A stretch of DNA of 64,000 nucleotides from positions 2,428,963 through 2,492,962 of the forward strand of contig CM034234.1 of assembly GCA_019916065.1 (NCBI GenBank). The letters are read 5' to 3'. Below, piece by piece: positions 1-9,923 of the stretch (position 1 is the stretch's first letter; each line of letters starts with the position of its first letter). The DNA is from Vitellaria paradoxa (Eukaryota > Streptophyta > Magnoliopsida > Ericales > Sapotaceae). The position numbers and the translations under genes were made by a program. Below the pieces are notes generated by a model, which worked only from the letters and a program-made list of their open reading frames with translations, was not told the origin of the DNA and did no database searches.

Positions 1-149
1 TACCTTTATGATACTGGCGCTGAGCTCCAGAACATGCTTTGCTTAACAAACCAAGGAATCGAATCTTGATTTAAAAAATCGTTTCTAGTCGATGAATAAA
101 TCAAGATTGGGCCACCATCAGAAATGATGTGGGTTCTTTTGTACCAATG

Positions 150-371
150 GTCGGCGAACCGAGCATGGATTTCTTTTGATAATTCTTTTCAGGAGACGAG
201 GAATTGAATCTCAGTCTAGAGAGCATTCCTGGTCAGTAAATAAACCAGGAATGTGCCAACGCTGGGCAAGCCGAGCGTGGCTTCTTTTGATAATTCTTTT
301 CAGAAGACGAGGAATTGAATCTCAGTCTAAAGAGCATTTCCTGGTCAGTAAATAAACCAGGAATGTGCCAA
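150..371. repeat. two tandem 111-bp units in the 3' noncoding part of the gypsy element
   Basis: The phrase ttcttttgataattctttt recurs at 171 and 282, and aaaccaggaatgtgccaac ends each unit near 260 and 371, giving a 111-bp period with few mismatches. Partial relatives (gccgagcatggctctttt near 411; gtgatgtggcgtc near 443) extend the pattern. The array lies between the integrase stop and the expected 3' LTR. Tat-lineage elements are known to carry tandem repeats in this position. Confidence 0.85.
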
Positions 372-573
372 CATCGATGGAGATGGGGCATTTTTCGTAC
401 CAATGCTCGGGAAGCCGAGCATGGCTCTTTTCCATGCCACCACCCAAAGTGATGTGGCGTCTTTTTGTTGAGCAGGGAGTGATCTCAAGCTTTTGAGTTT
501 GCTTTTGCTTTGTAAAAAGGATTGCTTTTCAATATACGTACAAAGTCTTTAGTCAACAAATGTGAAGAAAAAA

Positions 574-1650
574 TTAATGATAGTACAACTTTAGATGGGC
601 TATATTCCACGGTCTTTTGATTGGCTTTCCCTCCATGTCAATTAACTTGTAGGCGCCATTGCCGAGCACCTCAGAGACGGTGAATGGTCCCTCCCAATTA
701 GCTCCTAGCTTTCCTTCAGTTTGATCTTTCCTGCTTCCCATCAATTTTCTCAGCACCCAATCGCCAGTACGGAATTCTCTACGTCTGACCCCTTTATTAA
801 ATTTCTTCCTTGTCTCTTGCTGGTAGTTGGCTAACCTTAGTGCTGCCAGTTCCCTTCTTTCATCAATTAGATCCAGGCTTATTCCCATAGCTTGATCATT
901 CCCCTCTGTCAAATGATAGAGTTCTGATGCTCGGGAGGCCAACTTCTAAGGGTATGACGGCTTCGACACCGTAAGCCAGAGAGAAGGGAGATTCTCCGGT
1001 TGATCTTCTAGGGGTTGTTCGGTAGGTCCACAGTACTGATGGCAATTCATCCACCCATCTTCCTTTTGCCGCTTCCAGTTTTCTTAATCCCATTGAGAAT
1101 GACTTTGTTCGTTGCTCTCAGCTTGACCATTGCTTTGGGGGTAAGCTGGTGTAGAGTAAATATTCTTGATTCCATATCTAGAACAATATTCCCTAAACGG
1201 GGCACTGTCAAATTGCGTCCCATTGTCGGAAATAAGTGTCCTAGGGATGCCATACCTGGTAATGATGTTCTTCCAAATAAATCGAATGGTATCAGCATCT
1301 TGATGTGAGCTAGGGGTTCTGCTTCCACCCACTTAGTAAAGTAGTCGGTGCCGACCACTAAGAACTTTCTATTTCCCGAAGCGGAAGGCAGAGGTCCCAC
1401 AATATCAAGTCCCCATTGAGCGAACGGCCAAGGGCTGGTAAGCGGGCTGAGTTCCTGGGCTGGCTGTGAGGAATGGGAGCGAACTTCTGACATTTCTTGC
1501 ATCGAACATAGGCCTGAGCGTCATATCCCATCTTCGGCCACCAATACCCTTGAGTAATTGCTCGGTGCGCCAGTGATCTGCCCCCAGTATGTGCTCCACA
1601 GACACCTTCATGAAGCTCGTAAAGAAAGTCTTGCACTTTATCGGGATGAA
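574..1650 (-). pseudogene. frameshifted integrase of the gypsy element
   Basis: The N-terminal HHCC zinc segment is visible at about 1620-1480 (ELHEGVCGAHTGGRSLAHR, then CKKC). The catalytic core follows with GLDIVGPLP (first Asp), ISDNGTQFDS (second Asp) and SNGQAESNE (Glu), spread over two frames with a shift near 1310-1330. Another frame change near 930 separates VEAVIPLEVGLPS from the C-terminal part, which carries GDWVLRK, ANWEGPFTV and GAYKLIDMEG and stops at 574. No chromodomain follows, consistent with the non-chromoviral Tat group. Confidence 0.88.
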
Positions 1651-1837
1651 CACAAAGGAGATAGGGGCCTGTGAATGACTTTTTGTATAACTTCTGGTCA
1701 GGAGAGCCAAAACCTGGCGGCTTTTATTCTTAGTTTCTTGCTTCTGTCTTCTTCGGGAAGTGTTCCGTCCTTCAAGTAAATGATTGGATCCATCCAAGAT
1801 GGGGCTGGGTCAGCACACATTACCTCTACGTCTTTCG

Positions 1838-2563
1838 TTATGCTCGGCCTTTTATGACTTCCATAAAGACCTGGTCAGTTAGCCTTATTCGAGAAGAGGC
1901 GGCTAGCGTTGCAAGTGCATCAGCATGAGCGTTATGATCCCTGCCAATGAGCTCCACGCTAGCTTTATTGAAGCCTTCAATTCTCTTCTTTGCTGCTTCT
2001 AAATACTCTGCCATCTTTTCACTTCTAGCCATATACTCACCCTTTAGCTGGTTAGCAACCAACTGAGAGTCAGTCCTTACTACGATATCATCTGCCATCA
2101 GCCGCCGAGCGATGTCGAGTCCAGCCAGGAGAGCTTCATACTCCGCCTCATTATTAGTGACTTCGAACTCGAGTTTTATTGCATATTCTATTGAGACCCC
2201 TTCTGGTGTAGTCAGAACTATGCCTACGCCGCCTCCTTTTCTAGTCGAAGACCCATCAACCTCGATTTGCCAAGTTTGTTCGGCCTCATTATGTTCGGCC
2301 GGGGCAGACTTTATTTCAACATGCCATACTTCTTTTGTCTGACCACAGGCTGGTGTGGAAAATTCCGCTACAAAATCGGCCAGGACTTGAGCCTTTATCG
2401 CGGTTCTTGGGATGAACTTTATGTCGAATGCGCCAAGGGAAACTGCCCACTTTGCTAGTCGGCCCGATACATCAGCCCTCTTTAAAACATGGCCAATTGG
2501 CTGATCGGTGACAACTTGAATGGTGTGTGCATGGAAATAATGGGCTAGCTTCCTGGATGCCAT
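1838..2563 (-). CDS. RNase H pair segment of gypsy polyprotein (open 241 codons)
   Basis: This is the longest undamaged stretch of the element. Residues 1-70 are the end of the canonical RT-linked RNase H, ending ADFVAEF. Residues about 98-222 form a second RNase H with VDGSS (D103), NNEAEYEALL (E141), VRTDSQLVANQL (D165) and HNAHADALA (D215), the D-E-D-D catalytic set of archaeal-type RNase H. A duplicated RNase H is established for Tat-lineage retrotransposons. It is part of a polyprotein, so the methionine at 2563 is not a real start. It does not imply the element is active, since flanking domains are broken. Confidence 0.85.
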   Translation of the reverse strand: MASRKLAHYFHAHTIQVVTDQPIGHVLKRADVSGRLAKWAVSLGAFDIKFIPRTAIKAQVLADFVAEFSTPACGQTKEVWHVEIKSAPAEHNEAEQTWQIEVDGSSTRKGGGVGIVLTTPEGVSIEYAIKLEFEVTNNEAEYEALLAGLDIARRLMADDIVVRTDSQLVANQLKGEYMARSEKMAEYLEAAKKRIEGFNKASVELIGRDHNAHADALATLAASSRIRLTDQVFMEVIKGRA

Positions 2564-2565
2564 TA

Positions 2566-3797
2566 TTAGTGCCAGGTCAACTTCTCTAGGGGCAGATATC
2601 TGGTCTCTGCTCCTTGCATTGTTTTGCTCACATAGTAAATAGGATGCTGCTTCCCTTGTTGCTCTCTCAGCAAGACGGCACTGACTGCATGCTCTGAGAC
2701 TGCCAGATATAGCTGCAAAATATCCCCCGGCTGCGGTGTTGACAATATTGGGACAGTTGTTAGGTATTCTTTAAGCTTTTCCAGTGCCGCATCCGCCTCA
2801 GCATCCCATTGCATCTTATTGGCCCCTTTGAGCAGTCTAAAGAATGGCCGGCACTTGTCGGATGATCTGCTAATAAACCGGTTGAGTGCCGCCACCATCC
2901 CTGTGAGCTTCTGTACCTCCTTTTTTGTGCGCGGGGCGAAACAGATTGGATGGCACGTATTTGCTCGGGATCAGCCTCAATTCCCCTTCTGCTCACCAAG
3001 TGGCCCAAAAATTTACCCGAGCCAACTCCGAAGGCACACTTGGCAGCATTTAATTTTAACCCATACCGATCAAGGGTAGAGAAAACATGTTGGAGATGTT
3101 GGAGGGTGTGTTCGGCTCCTTGCTTTTTACCACCATATCATCAATGTAGACCTCCATCGTCTGCCGAGGTCTTTTTTGAATATTTTGTAACCAGCCGTTG
3201 ATAGGTGGCTCCAGCGTTCTTCAGCCCGAATGGCATAACTCTGTAACAGTATATGCCTCGCGGGGTTATGAAAGAAGTTTTCCTCATCAGGGCCGAACAT
3301 AGGGATTTGGTGATATCCCCTATAGCGTCCAGGAACGACATCCTGGAACATCCAGCAGTTGAATCAACGAGTTGGTCGATCTTTGGCAGGGGAATGGATC
3401 CTTAGGGCAGGCCTTGTTCAGGTTGTGTAGTCTACGCAGACTCTCCACTTCCCATTCTTCTTCTTGACCACGACCGTATTAGCTAACCACTCCGGGTATG
3501 AGACTCCCGAATGGCCTCCGCCTCTAACAGTCGGCCGACCTCCTCAATGACAGCTTCTGCGTGTTGGAGAGCTGATCGCCTTGCTTTTTGTACCACAGGC
3601 TTTACCTCCGGATTCACATTCAACTTATGAGTCATGACTTCGGGGGAAATGCCTGGCATTTCGTGTGGAGTCCAGGCGAACGTTCCAATATTCTTCAAGA
3701 GCATCTCCGTTAGCTCTAGTTTTTCCTCGGCGCTCAGGTTGGCGCCGATCAGGAAGAATCTATCATCCTCAACCGGGCCAATTTGATATTTCTCCAA
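2566..3797 (-). pseudogene. frameshifted reverse transcriptase of the gypsy element
   Basis: The minus strand first gives the RT entry segment (FAWTPHEMPGISPEVMTHKL, about 3680-3610), then, across frame changes, the finger and palm blocks ending in YRVMPFGLKNAGATYQRL (about 3250-3195), and then the catalytic YIDDMVVKS at about 3148-3120. The following FLGHLVSRRGIEADPEQI block (about 3010-2960) is also clear. At least three frame changes are needed to read through, so this copy cannot make RT. The segment runs on into the first RNase H, which continues in the next entry. Confidence 0.88.
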
Positions 3798-4038
3798 ACC
3801 CTCTGTGCTTTCATCTGCGGATCACCACCGACATCATCGATCTTTGGTGTGTCCTCGGGTAGTTCCGCCAGCTGGACTTGTTCGGGGATCATTTTGGACT
3901 TTAGGGCTGCAGAGAGAACACTTTTGGGAGGTATTCTGATCCCCCAAAATAGAAATCACTTCCCCGCAATAGGGGAACTTCAGCACTGGTGGTAGGTTGA
4001 GGGGACCGCCTTCAGAGCGTGAATCCACGATCTCCCTA

Positions 4039-4332
4039 CTATAGCATTGTAGGAAGAGGGGGAATCCACAACAGTGAACTCAACCTCTTGCTCCACCGGA
4101 CCCACGCGGACAGGAATGACGACTCTGCCCAGAGGCCAGACAGGAGCAGAATGAATCTTATGAGCGGGCCATTCTGCCGTTCCAGATCTTCTTCAGTTAA
4201 TCCGAGCTTCTTAATAAGCTCAGGAACATAACTTCTGTTGAAGCTTCCTGCATCTATCAGGATTCTTCTACTTCTGAATTGAACATGCCCAGATGTGACC
4301 ACCAGGGCATCATTGTGCGGCCAGCTGAACAC
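4039..4332 (-). pseudogene. degenerate aspartic protease domain of the gypsy element
   Basis: The minus-strand reading contains HNDALVVTSGHVQFRSRRIL followed by IDAGSFNRSYVPELIKKLGL. This matches the plant gypsy protease block, in which a hydrophobic strand leads into D-[TSN]-G-S. Here the catalytic triplet reads DAG, and the usual sequence after it is disturbed, so activity is doubtful. It sits between gag and RT, as expected. Confidence 0.65.
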
Positions 4333-4559
4333 CCGGGATGCTCATCTTCAATGAAAAGTGATTTCCTCCATGGCGGCTGTCCTGGGGCGCTTTGTTCGGC
4401 TGACCCGCGACGCCCAAGATTTCTTTACTTGGTGATTAGGGGCATGATTGATGACACTCTGGGGTCGCCGTTCCCTATGAATCACGTGGATGACTGCAGG
4501 TCTCGCGGACGATCTCTGCGCGCCTGGCCTTGGTGGGGGTGAACTCTTCGGCTGCCTCC

Positions 4560-6179
4560 TCCTCAGGCAGTCTCCTTCTCGTTGCCTCCTTGGCTCTCTA
4601 TCCTGTGGGCTGCTTGTCTCTAGTTCTGCCCTCGATCGACGAACTCTTTAAGGTGGCCTCTGCGCACCAATTCCTCCAGATGATGTCGTAGCGATCGGCA
4701 GGCTCCGGTGCGATGCCCCTTGTCTTGATGATACGCGCAGTAGGTAGTTTTGAATTCTCCTTTCCAGGGAAATCCGGCAGCTTTCCGGGCCATCTGAAAT
4801 ATGGCCTATTTTTTATTTGGGGTAGGATCTTGAAGATTGGCTTCTTTAAACACCGTATTGACCGCTTCAAAGACGGACTTCCCTCGTCATGAATCGGCGG
4901 CCGTCTCCCCGTCGTTTTTCTCTTGTTTGGCCTGGATCTCCTTTCTTTCTGTTCGCCGGCTGTGTCTCATCCTCCACCTTGGCGTACTTCTCGATTCGGC
5001 ACATAAGAATCTGACATGTTAGCCGCTGGCTTTTGGTCAAGGAGAGCCACAGCCTATCCTCCTTTCCGCAACCCCAATTTTAACGAGGTGACCGCCAATG
5101 TTGCTCCGAGCATTCTCCCACCTCATTGTAGGCTCCAGGTAGCGGCGGGAATAATCTCTCATGATGTCCCCAGACTTTCTTTCATTGTGAGGAGAACGCA
5201 GCGGTTTGGCTGTTGTTTGTGTTAGCCAGAAACTGGGTGACGAATTCCTCCGCCAGTTGCTGCCAACACCGAATACTGCCAGGGGGGCAGTTTAATGGAA
5301 CCAGCTGAGCGCTGTATCCCCCAAGACTAGAAGGGATACTTTGCACATGAGGTGGTCGTTGCTGTCCATAATGTCATGGCCTCATGTAGTGACGTAGTGG
5401 GCCAGGGGGTCAGTTCTCCCAGCGTAGAGATTAAGGCTCGGAGTTTGGAATTTCTCCGGAGGCTCCGCATCGATTATTTCATCAACGAATGGGGAGGCAG
5501 AGATTCGCCCCATGGCTTTCCTTGCCATCATTCGTGTGCTCTGGCCTTGAGCGCGGCCCATTCCTCTGCTTGCCCCACTCTTCCATCTTCGCCTTTCCCC
5601 TCCGCTTCTTACGCTTCAAAGTTAGTCTTCTTGGTCCTAGCTATCCCCTGCTTCTGAGTGCGCCTCTAGCACCTTTTTGAGGAACTCCTTTGGTGATGCG
5701 CTTTGATGGGCGCGTCAACATCGATCTCACGTCACGTTTGCGACGGTTTAGCACGGCGCGAGTCCTTCCTGGAAGGAGAGACATCACGTCGCGAGCGAGA
5801 GCGCACCTCCTTCTGTTCATAGGGGTGTCCCCGTCATCCTCATCAGTGGGGTCCTCGTAAAGAGCATCGTAACTTTCATCAGATTCCGAGTCGGATTGAC
5901 CAGAATCGGCTGTATGGCTGGCAGGGGATTTTCCCTTTTCCTTACTCAATTCCACAGAATCTCCTCCAGTTCTGCCTGCTGTTCGCTGGCCTTAGCCATC
6001 ACTCCTCTCTCCTCACGTTGCAGTACCTCAGGATCCTGCCATTTTTTCTTCTCCGGGCATGCTCCAGGCCTGGAGTTCGATAACCACGCACTCCCTTTAG
6101 TTTTGGCAGGAGTGGAAGCGTCTCCATGCCCGTGGAGATGGTGGTGGGTAGTGTTTCCTCCCGAGTCATATGTGGACAA
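4560..6179 (-). pseudogene. broken gag of the gypsy element
   Basis: A start codon at 6179, about 80 bases inside the primer-binding site, opens a charged N-terminal region that shifts frame near 5950 and continues acid-rich, then basic, to about 5641. Around 5280-5530 the minus strand encodes a stretch with EPPEKFQTPSLNLYAGRTDP, the conserved start of the plant retrotransposon capsid domain, but an in-frame stop near 5383 interrupts it. Further fragments run to about 4560. I see no intact CCHC zinc knuckle. The region is identified from the capsid-like motif and its place between the primer-binding site and protease; exact borders are uncertain. Confidence 0.75.
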
Positions 6180-6240
6180 ATACTGGGAGACTTAACAAGA
6201 ACCAAGAAAAAAGCTAGCGAGACACAATGCTGGGCTAGAC

Positions 6241-6262
6241 ACGCCCCACGGTGGGCGCCAAA
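6241..6262 (-). other. retrotransposon primer-binding site
   Basis: Directly inside the 5' LTR the minus strand reads TTTGGCGCCCACCGTGGGGC. TGGCGCC followed by a GGGG stretch is typical of plant gypsy primer-binding sites, which pair with a tRNA 3' end. I do not assign the tRNA. Its position next to the LTR end fixes the LTR border at 6262/6263. Confidence 0.7.
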
Positions 6263-7158
6263 TGTTCGGCAACAGAAATTTTTCGCCGAACTGCGTGACC
6301 ACACCAACCGGAAATGCAATCGCCGACCTGCCGAACAAAGACAGAAAGAAAGGTGACGGCCGGAGGGAGGTCTCAGGCCGGAAAACCCTCCGATGATTAA
6401 GTCAGCAAGTCGCTCAAAAAGGAAGTTTTATGGAAATAAAGGAGTCAAAGTTAAGTTGGCAATAGTCAGCTTACCTCTGTGGTTCAGTAGATATCCATAT
6501 ATAGTGGTCTGAGTGATGATTACAGCATACCTATGACTTGACGTTACGCACACTGCCGTGTCCCTCTTTTACACTCTTGCTTTAAATGCCCTTCCCCTTC
6601 ATTTAATGCCTCAGACCCCTCATTAATACACCGTGCCTTTCATTTAATGCTTCTGGCGGTTTAACACGGCATTACAACCTGAATTTCAGGGTCATACTGT
6701 CTTCTTGTCGCATCAGCCACCGAATCGTGACGAGATAGACCGATTTAGTTACATCTCCAGAGACAAGTACCTAGTTCAATCCTAACTAAGGTGCATTTAT
6801 GGTCACGAGCCTTCTTTAAAGGCTGTGGGCCCTAGGTTTGACATTTACTGGCCGTCGCACGAATAGGCCGAGCAAACTAGCTTCCTCGGCTATAGCCACG
6901 TGGTAATACATTGTTTATTGATGTCGAGGTTCAAGGTACTCTTTGGAAGCACTAACTCTAAATCGTGTACTCACGTATAACACTCACGTGGAACTCTCGT
7001 GCCAATAATCAGTTGTTCGGCGGGATGCCACGTGTCCAGACGGAACGTGCTCGGCAAGTGGCTACGTGGCTTATGTGAATTTGCTCGGCACTGCGCCACG
7101 TGGCACCAGACTAAACTTGTTCGGCAAGAGTACAGCTTTAGTATTATTATGCCCAACA
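6263..7158 (-). repeat. 5' long terminal repeat of the gypsy element
   Basis: Read on the minus strand this 896-bp segment starts TGTTGGGCATAATAATAC and ends GTTGCCGAACA, the usual TG...CA ends, and abuts the primer-binding site. The solo LTR at 15563-16449 shares both ends and nearly the same length, which confirms the borders. It holds five ACGTGG/CACGTG cores near 6897, 6985, 7029, 7064 and 7097, so G-boxes are a property of this LTR family. No open reading frame of note. Confidence 0.88.
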
Positions 7159-7163
7159 CAGAT

Positions 7164-7774
7164 AATTTCGGGTCTCTTTATGGCTATGGGCCTTGGAGGA
7201 GAAGATCATAAATATACATATATATATATATTAATATACACCACACACACAAGCATAGATATAGAAATGCCGTGCATTGCATTAATGTAATGATACATAT
7301 ACACCAGAAAACATAGATGTATATATTAGCCATTAATTTGATTGTGGATGTATCCAAGAATTGTAAAAGGAGAAATTACATTATGTCAAGTTGCATTTTT
7401 CTGGCTCCATCTCAATGAATTTAATTACAGACTTATTGAAATTATTATTTGCAACAATCCTATAATTGAAAGAAAAAAAAAAAAGAAAAAGAAAAGAAAA
7501 GAAAAATGCCAGAGGCATAATATTGGAGCTGCAGTCCTTTAGTCAAGAGAAACTATTAACTGGAGCAGGGACTTTCCATCTTGGTGCATGCGTTTTTTTT
7601 TTTTTTCTTTTTTTTTCTTGTTAATATTTCTCTTTTCATCAATTAATTAAGTTCTATATACAATTTGGAAAAATAATAAAAAGAAAAACACCATCGCTAG
7701 TTGTCTTCAAGTTTGGTTATAATCTTATATAATTAATTAAATCAGGCAAAGCAATATCATCCGTGAAACATGGA
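7164..7774. other. intergenic, no gene seen
   Basis: AT-rich DNA with a short TA repeat near 7216-7232 and homopurine/homopyrimidine runs (7470-7505, 7590-7615). I see no coding region or recognisable element. Confidence 0.6.
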
Positions 7775-8171
7775 GGCCATGTTTGTTTCGGAGGATTGAA
7801 TGCTGAAGTATAAGTAATACCATGGGATAATATATGAGATTAGATATAATATGAGATTAATTTTTTATGTAAGATTATTATTTTAGTTTTTAGTTGATGG
7901 GATATAAAGTGAGATAAAAGATGTGATTTGACATGAGATGCGATAAAAAATAACTTTGAACATTTAGATTTTGGCAAGAAATAATTTCGGAAGTGAGGTA
8001 TAAATAATACCACACCCTCTCCTAGATTTTTAATCTGCCCATTCAACAGATTATATATCCGGAACAGATGTTATATCTGACAAATAATATGCAAATCAAA
8101 CCTCACTTTTTGTGGGACCCACGGACAATATTGTCCAATCCCATGCTTGAGTCCGGCAAACAAATGTGGCC
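7775..8171. mobile_element. 397-bp MITE (family shared with 21686-22081)
   Basis: The ends are inverted: GGCCATGTTTGTTT on the left and, as reverse complement, GGCCACATTTGTTT on the right. The inner sequence matches the element at 21686-22081 in the opposite orientation (motifs such as gggatataaagtgagataaaag), and the lengths are almost equal. Flanking triplets are GGA and GTA, so the target duplication is not intact here. No coding capacity. Probably PIF/Harbinger-like by analogy with its partner, which has TAA flanks. Confidence 0.75.
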
Positions 8172-8307
8172 GTAGAGATTTAAAATCAATGAATTTGAGT
8201 TGATTTATATATAGTACATTAAAATTTCTCTAATGATTACTATCAAAATAGTTGGTATCCATTGAAATTTTTCTAATGATTACTATTAAAAGAGTTTATT
8301 TCACTAA

Positions 8308-8453
8308 GATTTCGTTTGGTTTGCAAACAAATTCTAAAAAATTCTATAAATTTCTGTTAACTTATATCACATCAACTTTTTCTTTCACTGCACGTATTAC
8401 GAACTTTTAATTTATCTCAATTTATCTCACTTTATCTCACTCCAAACTCACCC
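8308..8453. mobile_element. 146-bp Tourist-like MITE
   Basis: It is flanked by TAA on both sides (8305-8307 and 8454-8456) and has imperfect inverted ends (CGTTTGG... / ...CCAAACTCACCC). The body has the signature acgtattacgaacttttaat and repeated tttatctcac, shared with copies at 30233, 32663, 42541 and 58207. Three-base TWA duplications are typical of Tourist/PIF-Harbinger MITEs. Confidence 0.75.
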
Positions 8454-8456
8454 TAA

Positions 8457-9923
8457 AAAAAACTTCAAATAACTATCTTTTGTAATGATTTCAAATCAAC
8501 TATGATCTTGCATTTTAAACTACTCATATTAATGATTAATTCTTTTCTAAAACTAATACTATTATATTTAAACTTTCTTGCATAATTATTGCTAAGTCTT
8601 TTGATTTTAAACTTATGAATACAAAGTCAACCGTATACTCATTGCAATTAATTATATAAATGAGATAAATAAAAATCTGGATGCATTAATTATTTTGATT
8701 AATTGTGGAATATGCATGGGCTCTAGCATTGTGATGGCTATTTTTTTTTTGGTAATTGCATTGTGGGGGTTAGGGGACTTGAAGTGTAAAATAAATTTCA
8801 ATTGTTGAAGTGTATAGTGATTCTTTTAATTATATTTCAATCAGACATGATTTTTTATATTCTATATTGATTACATTTCAATCATTTTTTTTAATTTTTA
8901 TTTTTATTTTAAAATTAATTTAATTAAATTAAATTAGAATCATTAAATTATTTAAAAAAAATTACAACCGTTAATTAATAAACTTTAGTGTTGAAGTGCA
9001 TTCTCTCTAACTCATTTTATAGGATGGTTAAACTATGCACACACGTATGTATTTATATCACACATTTCACTGTATGAATATCATAATTGAATTTTTCCTT
9101 TATATATATATATATATATATATGTATATGTTGGATTTCATTACTGAAAACTGCTGACAAAGAGGGACCTCCCAAACTTCTTTCAATCTAGTTGGTCCTT
9201 AAATCCAGCATTGACTGATCTATGTATTTAATTTTATTGTCTATTAAACAAATAAATACACATATAAGACCACAACAAGCCATTGTAATCATAATAAATT
9301 GCACCGGTTTATACATTTTGAGAATAAAAATGACCAGAACGTGCATGCTACCGAGGGGGTTAGTCAAGTATACATAGATAATTCAAGTAAAGATCCATAT
9401 GGTTTGTCACGTGGATGCTACGGTAGTGTGTCATTTGCCTTCCTCCTAATTAATTTTTTCAGTAAAAATTAATTTTATGGTAAAAATTGTCATTAATTTT
9501 AATTTTTTAAATTTCTCCTCTCCTCAGTTATTCTATTTTATGTAATTCACATTTTTTCCCTCTCACTGTCAGTTCCGATATCCTCTCTTACAAAGCTTTG
9601 AGGGTTATCTTAGCAAATAAAATCTTGCATTTGTTTCTCTATTGGTTACTAATTTGAGTCTCTTTAGAACCACTGGAGAGTCTACCTGATTATTAACTTT
9701 AGAGTCACAGGAATTAGTCAAGGTGTGCACAAATTGGGCCGGACACCTTCGGTTACTAAAATCTATATATATATATATATATATAAGATATCCTTTCTTA
9801 CTTTTTGTTCAATGAAAATATTGAAACTTTTGAGTAATTTTACCTTTAAAAAATATTGAATCTGTGTTTGCTTGATGCAAACTAATTAAATAATTCTTTA
9901 GTCTAATGATCGCTTATTATATA
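8457..9923. other. intergenic, simple repeats only
   Basis: AT-rich sequence with TA dinucleotide arrays at about 9103-9122 and 9763-9783. I find no gene, fragment or well-bounded element. Confidence 0.6.

Larger units (their letters stand above)
1..7158 (-). mobile_element. Ty3/gypsy LTR retrotransposon, Tat-type lineage, 3' end outside window
   Basis: On the minus strand the order is 5' LTR (7158-6263), primer-binding site, gag, aspartic protease, reverse transcriptase, RNase H, a second RNase H, then integrase, ending at 574. Integrase after RT/RNase H is the Ty3/gypsy order. A second, archaeal-type RNase H between the first RNase H and integrase is known as a hallmark of the plant Tat lineage (Retand/Ogre relatives), and the integrase C-terminus has the NWEGP...GAYKL pattern common in that group. 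Frameshifts and stops in gag, RT and integrase show the copy is dead. The 3' LTR is not visible: the mirror of the LTR start is absent from 1-573, so it must lie left of the window. Bases 7159-7163 (cagat) would be one target-site duplicate; its partner cannot be checked. Confidence 0.93.
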
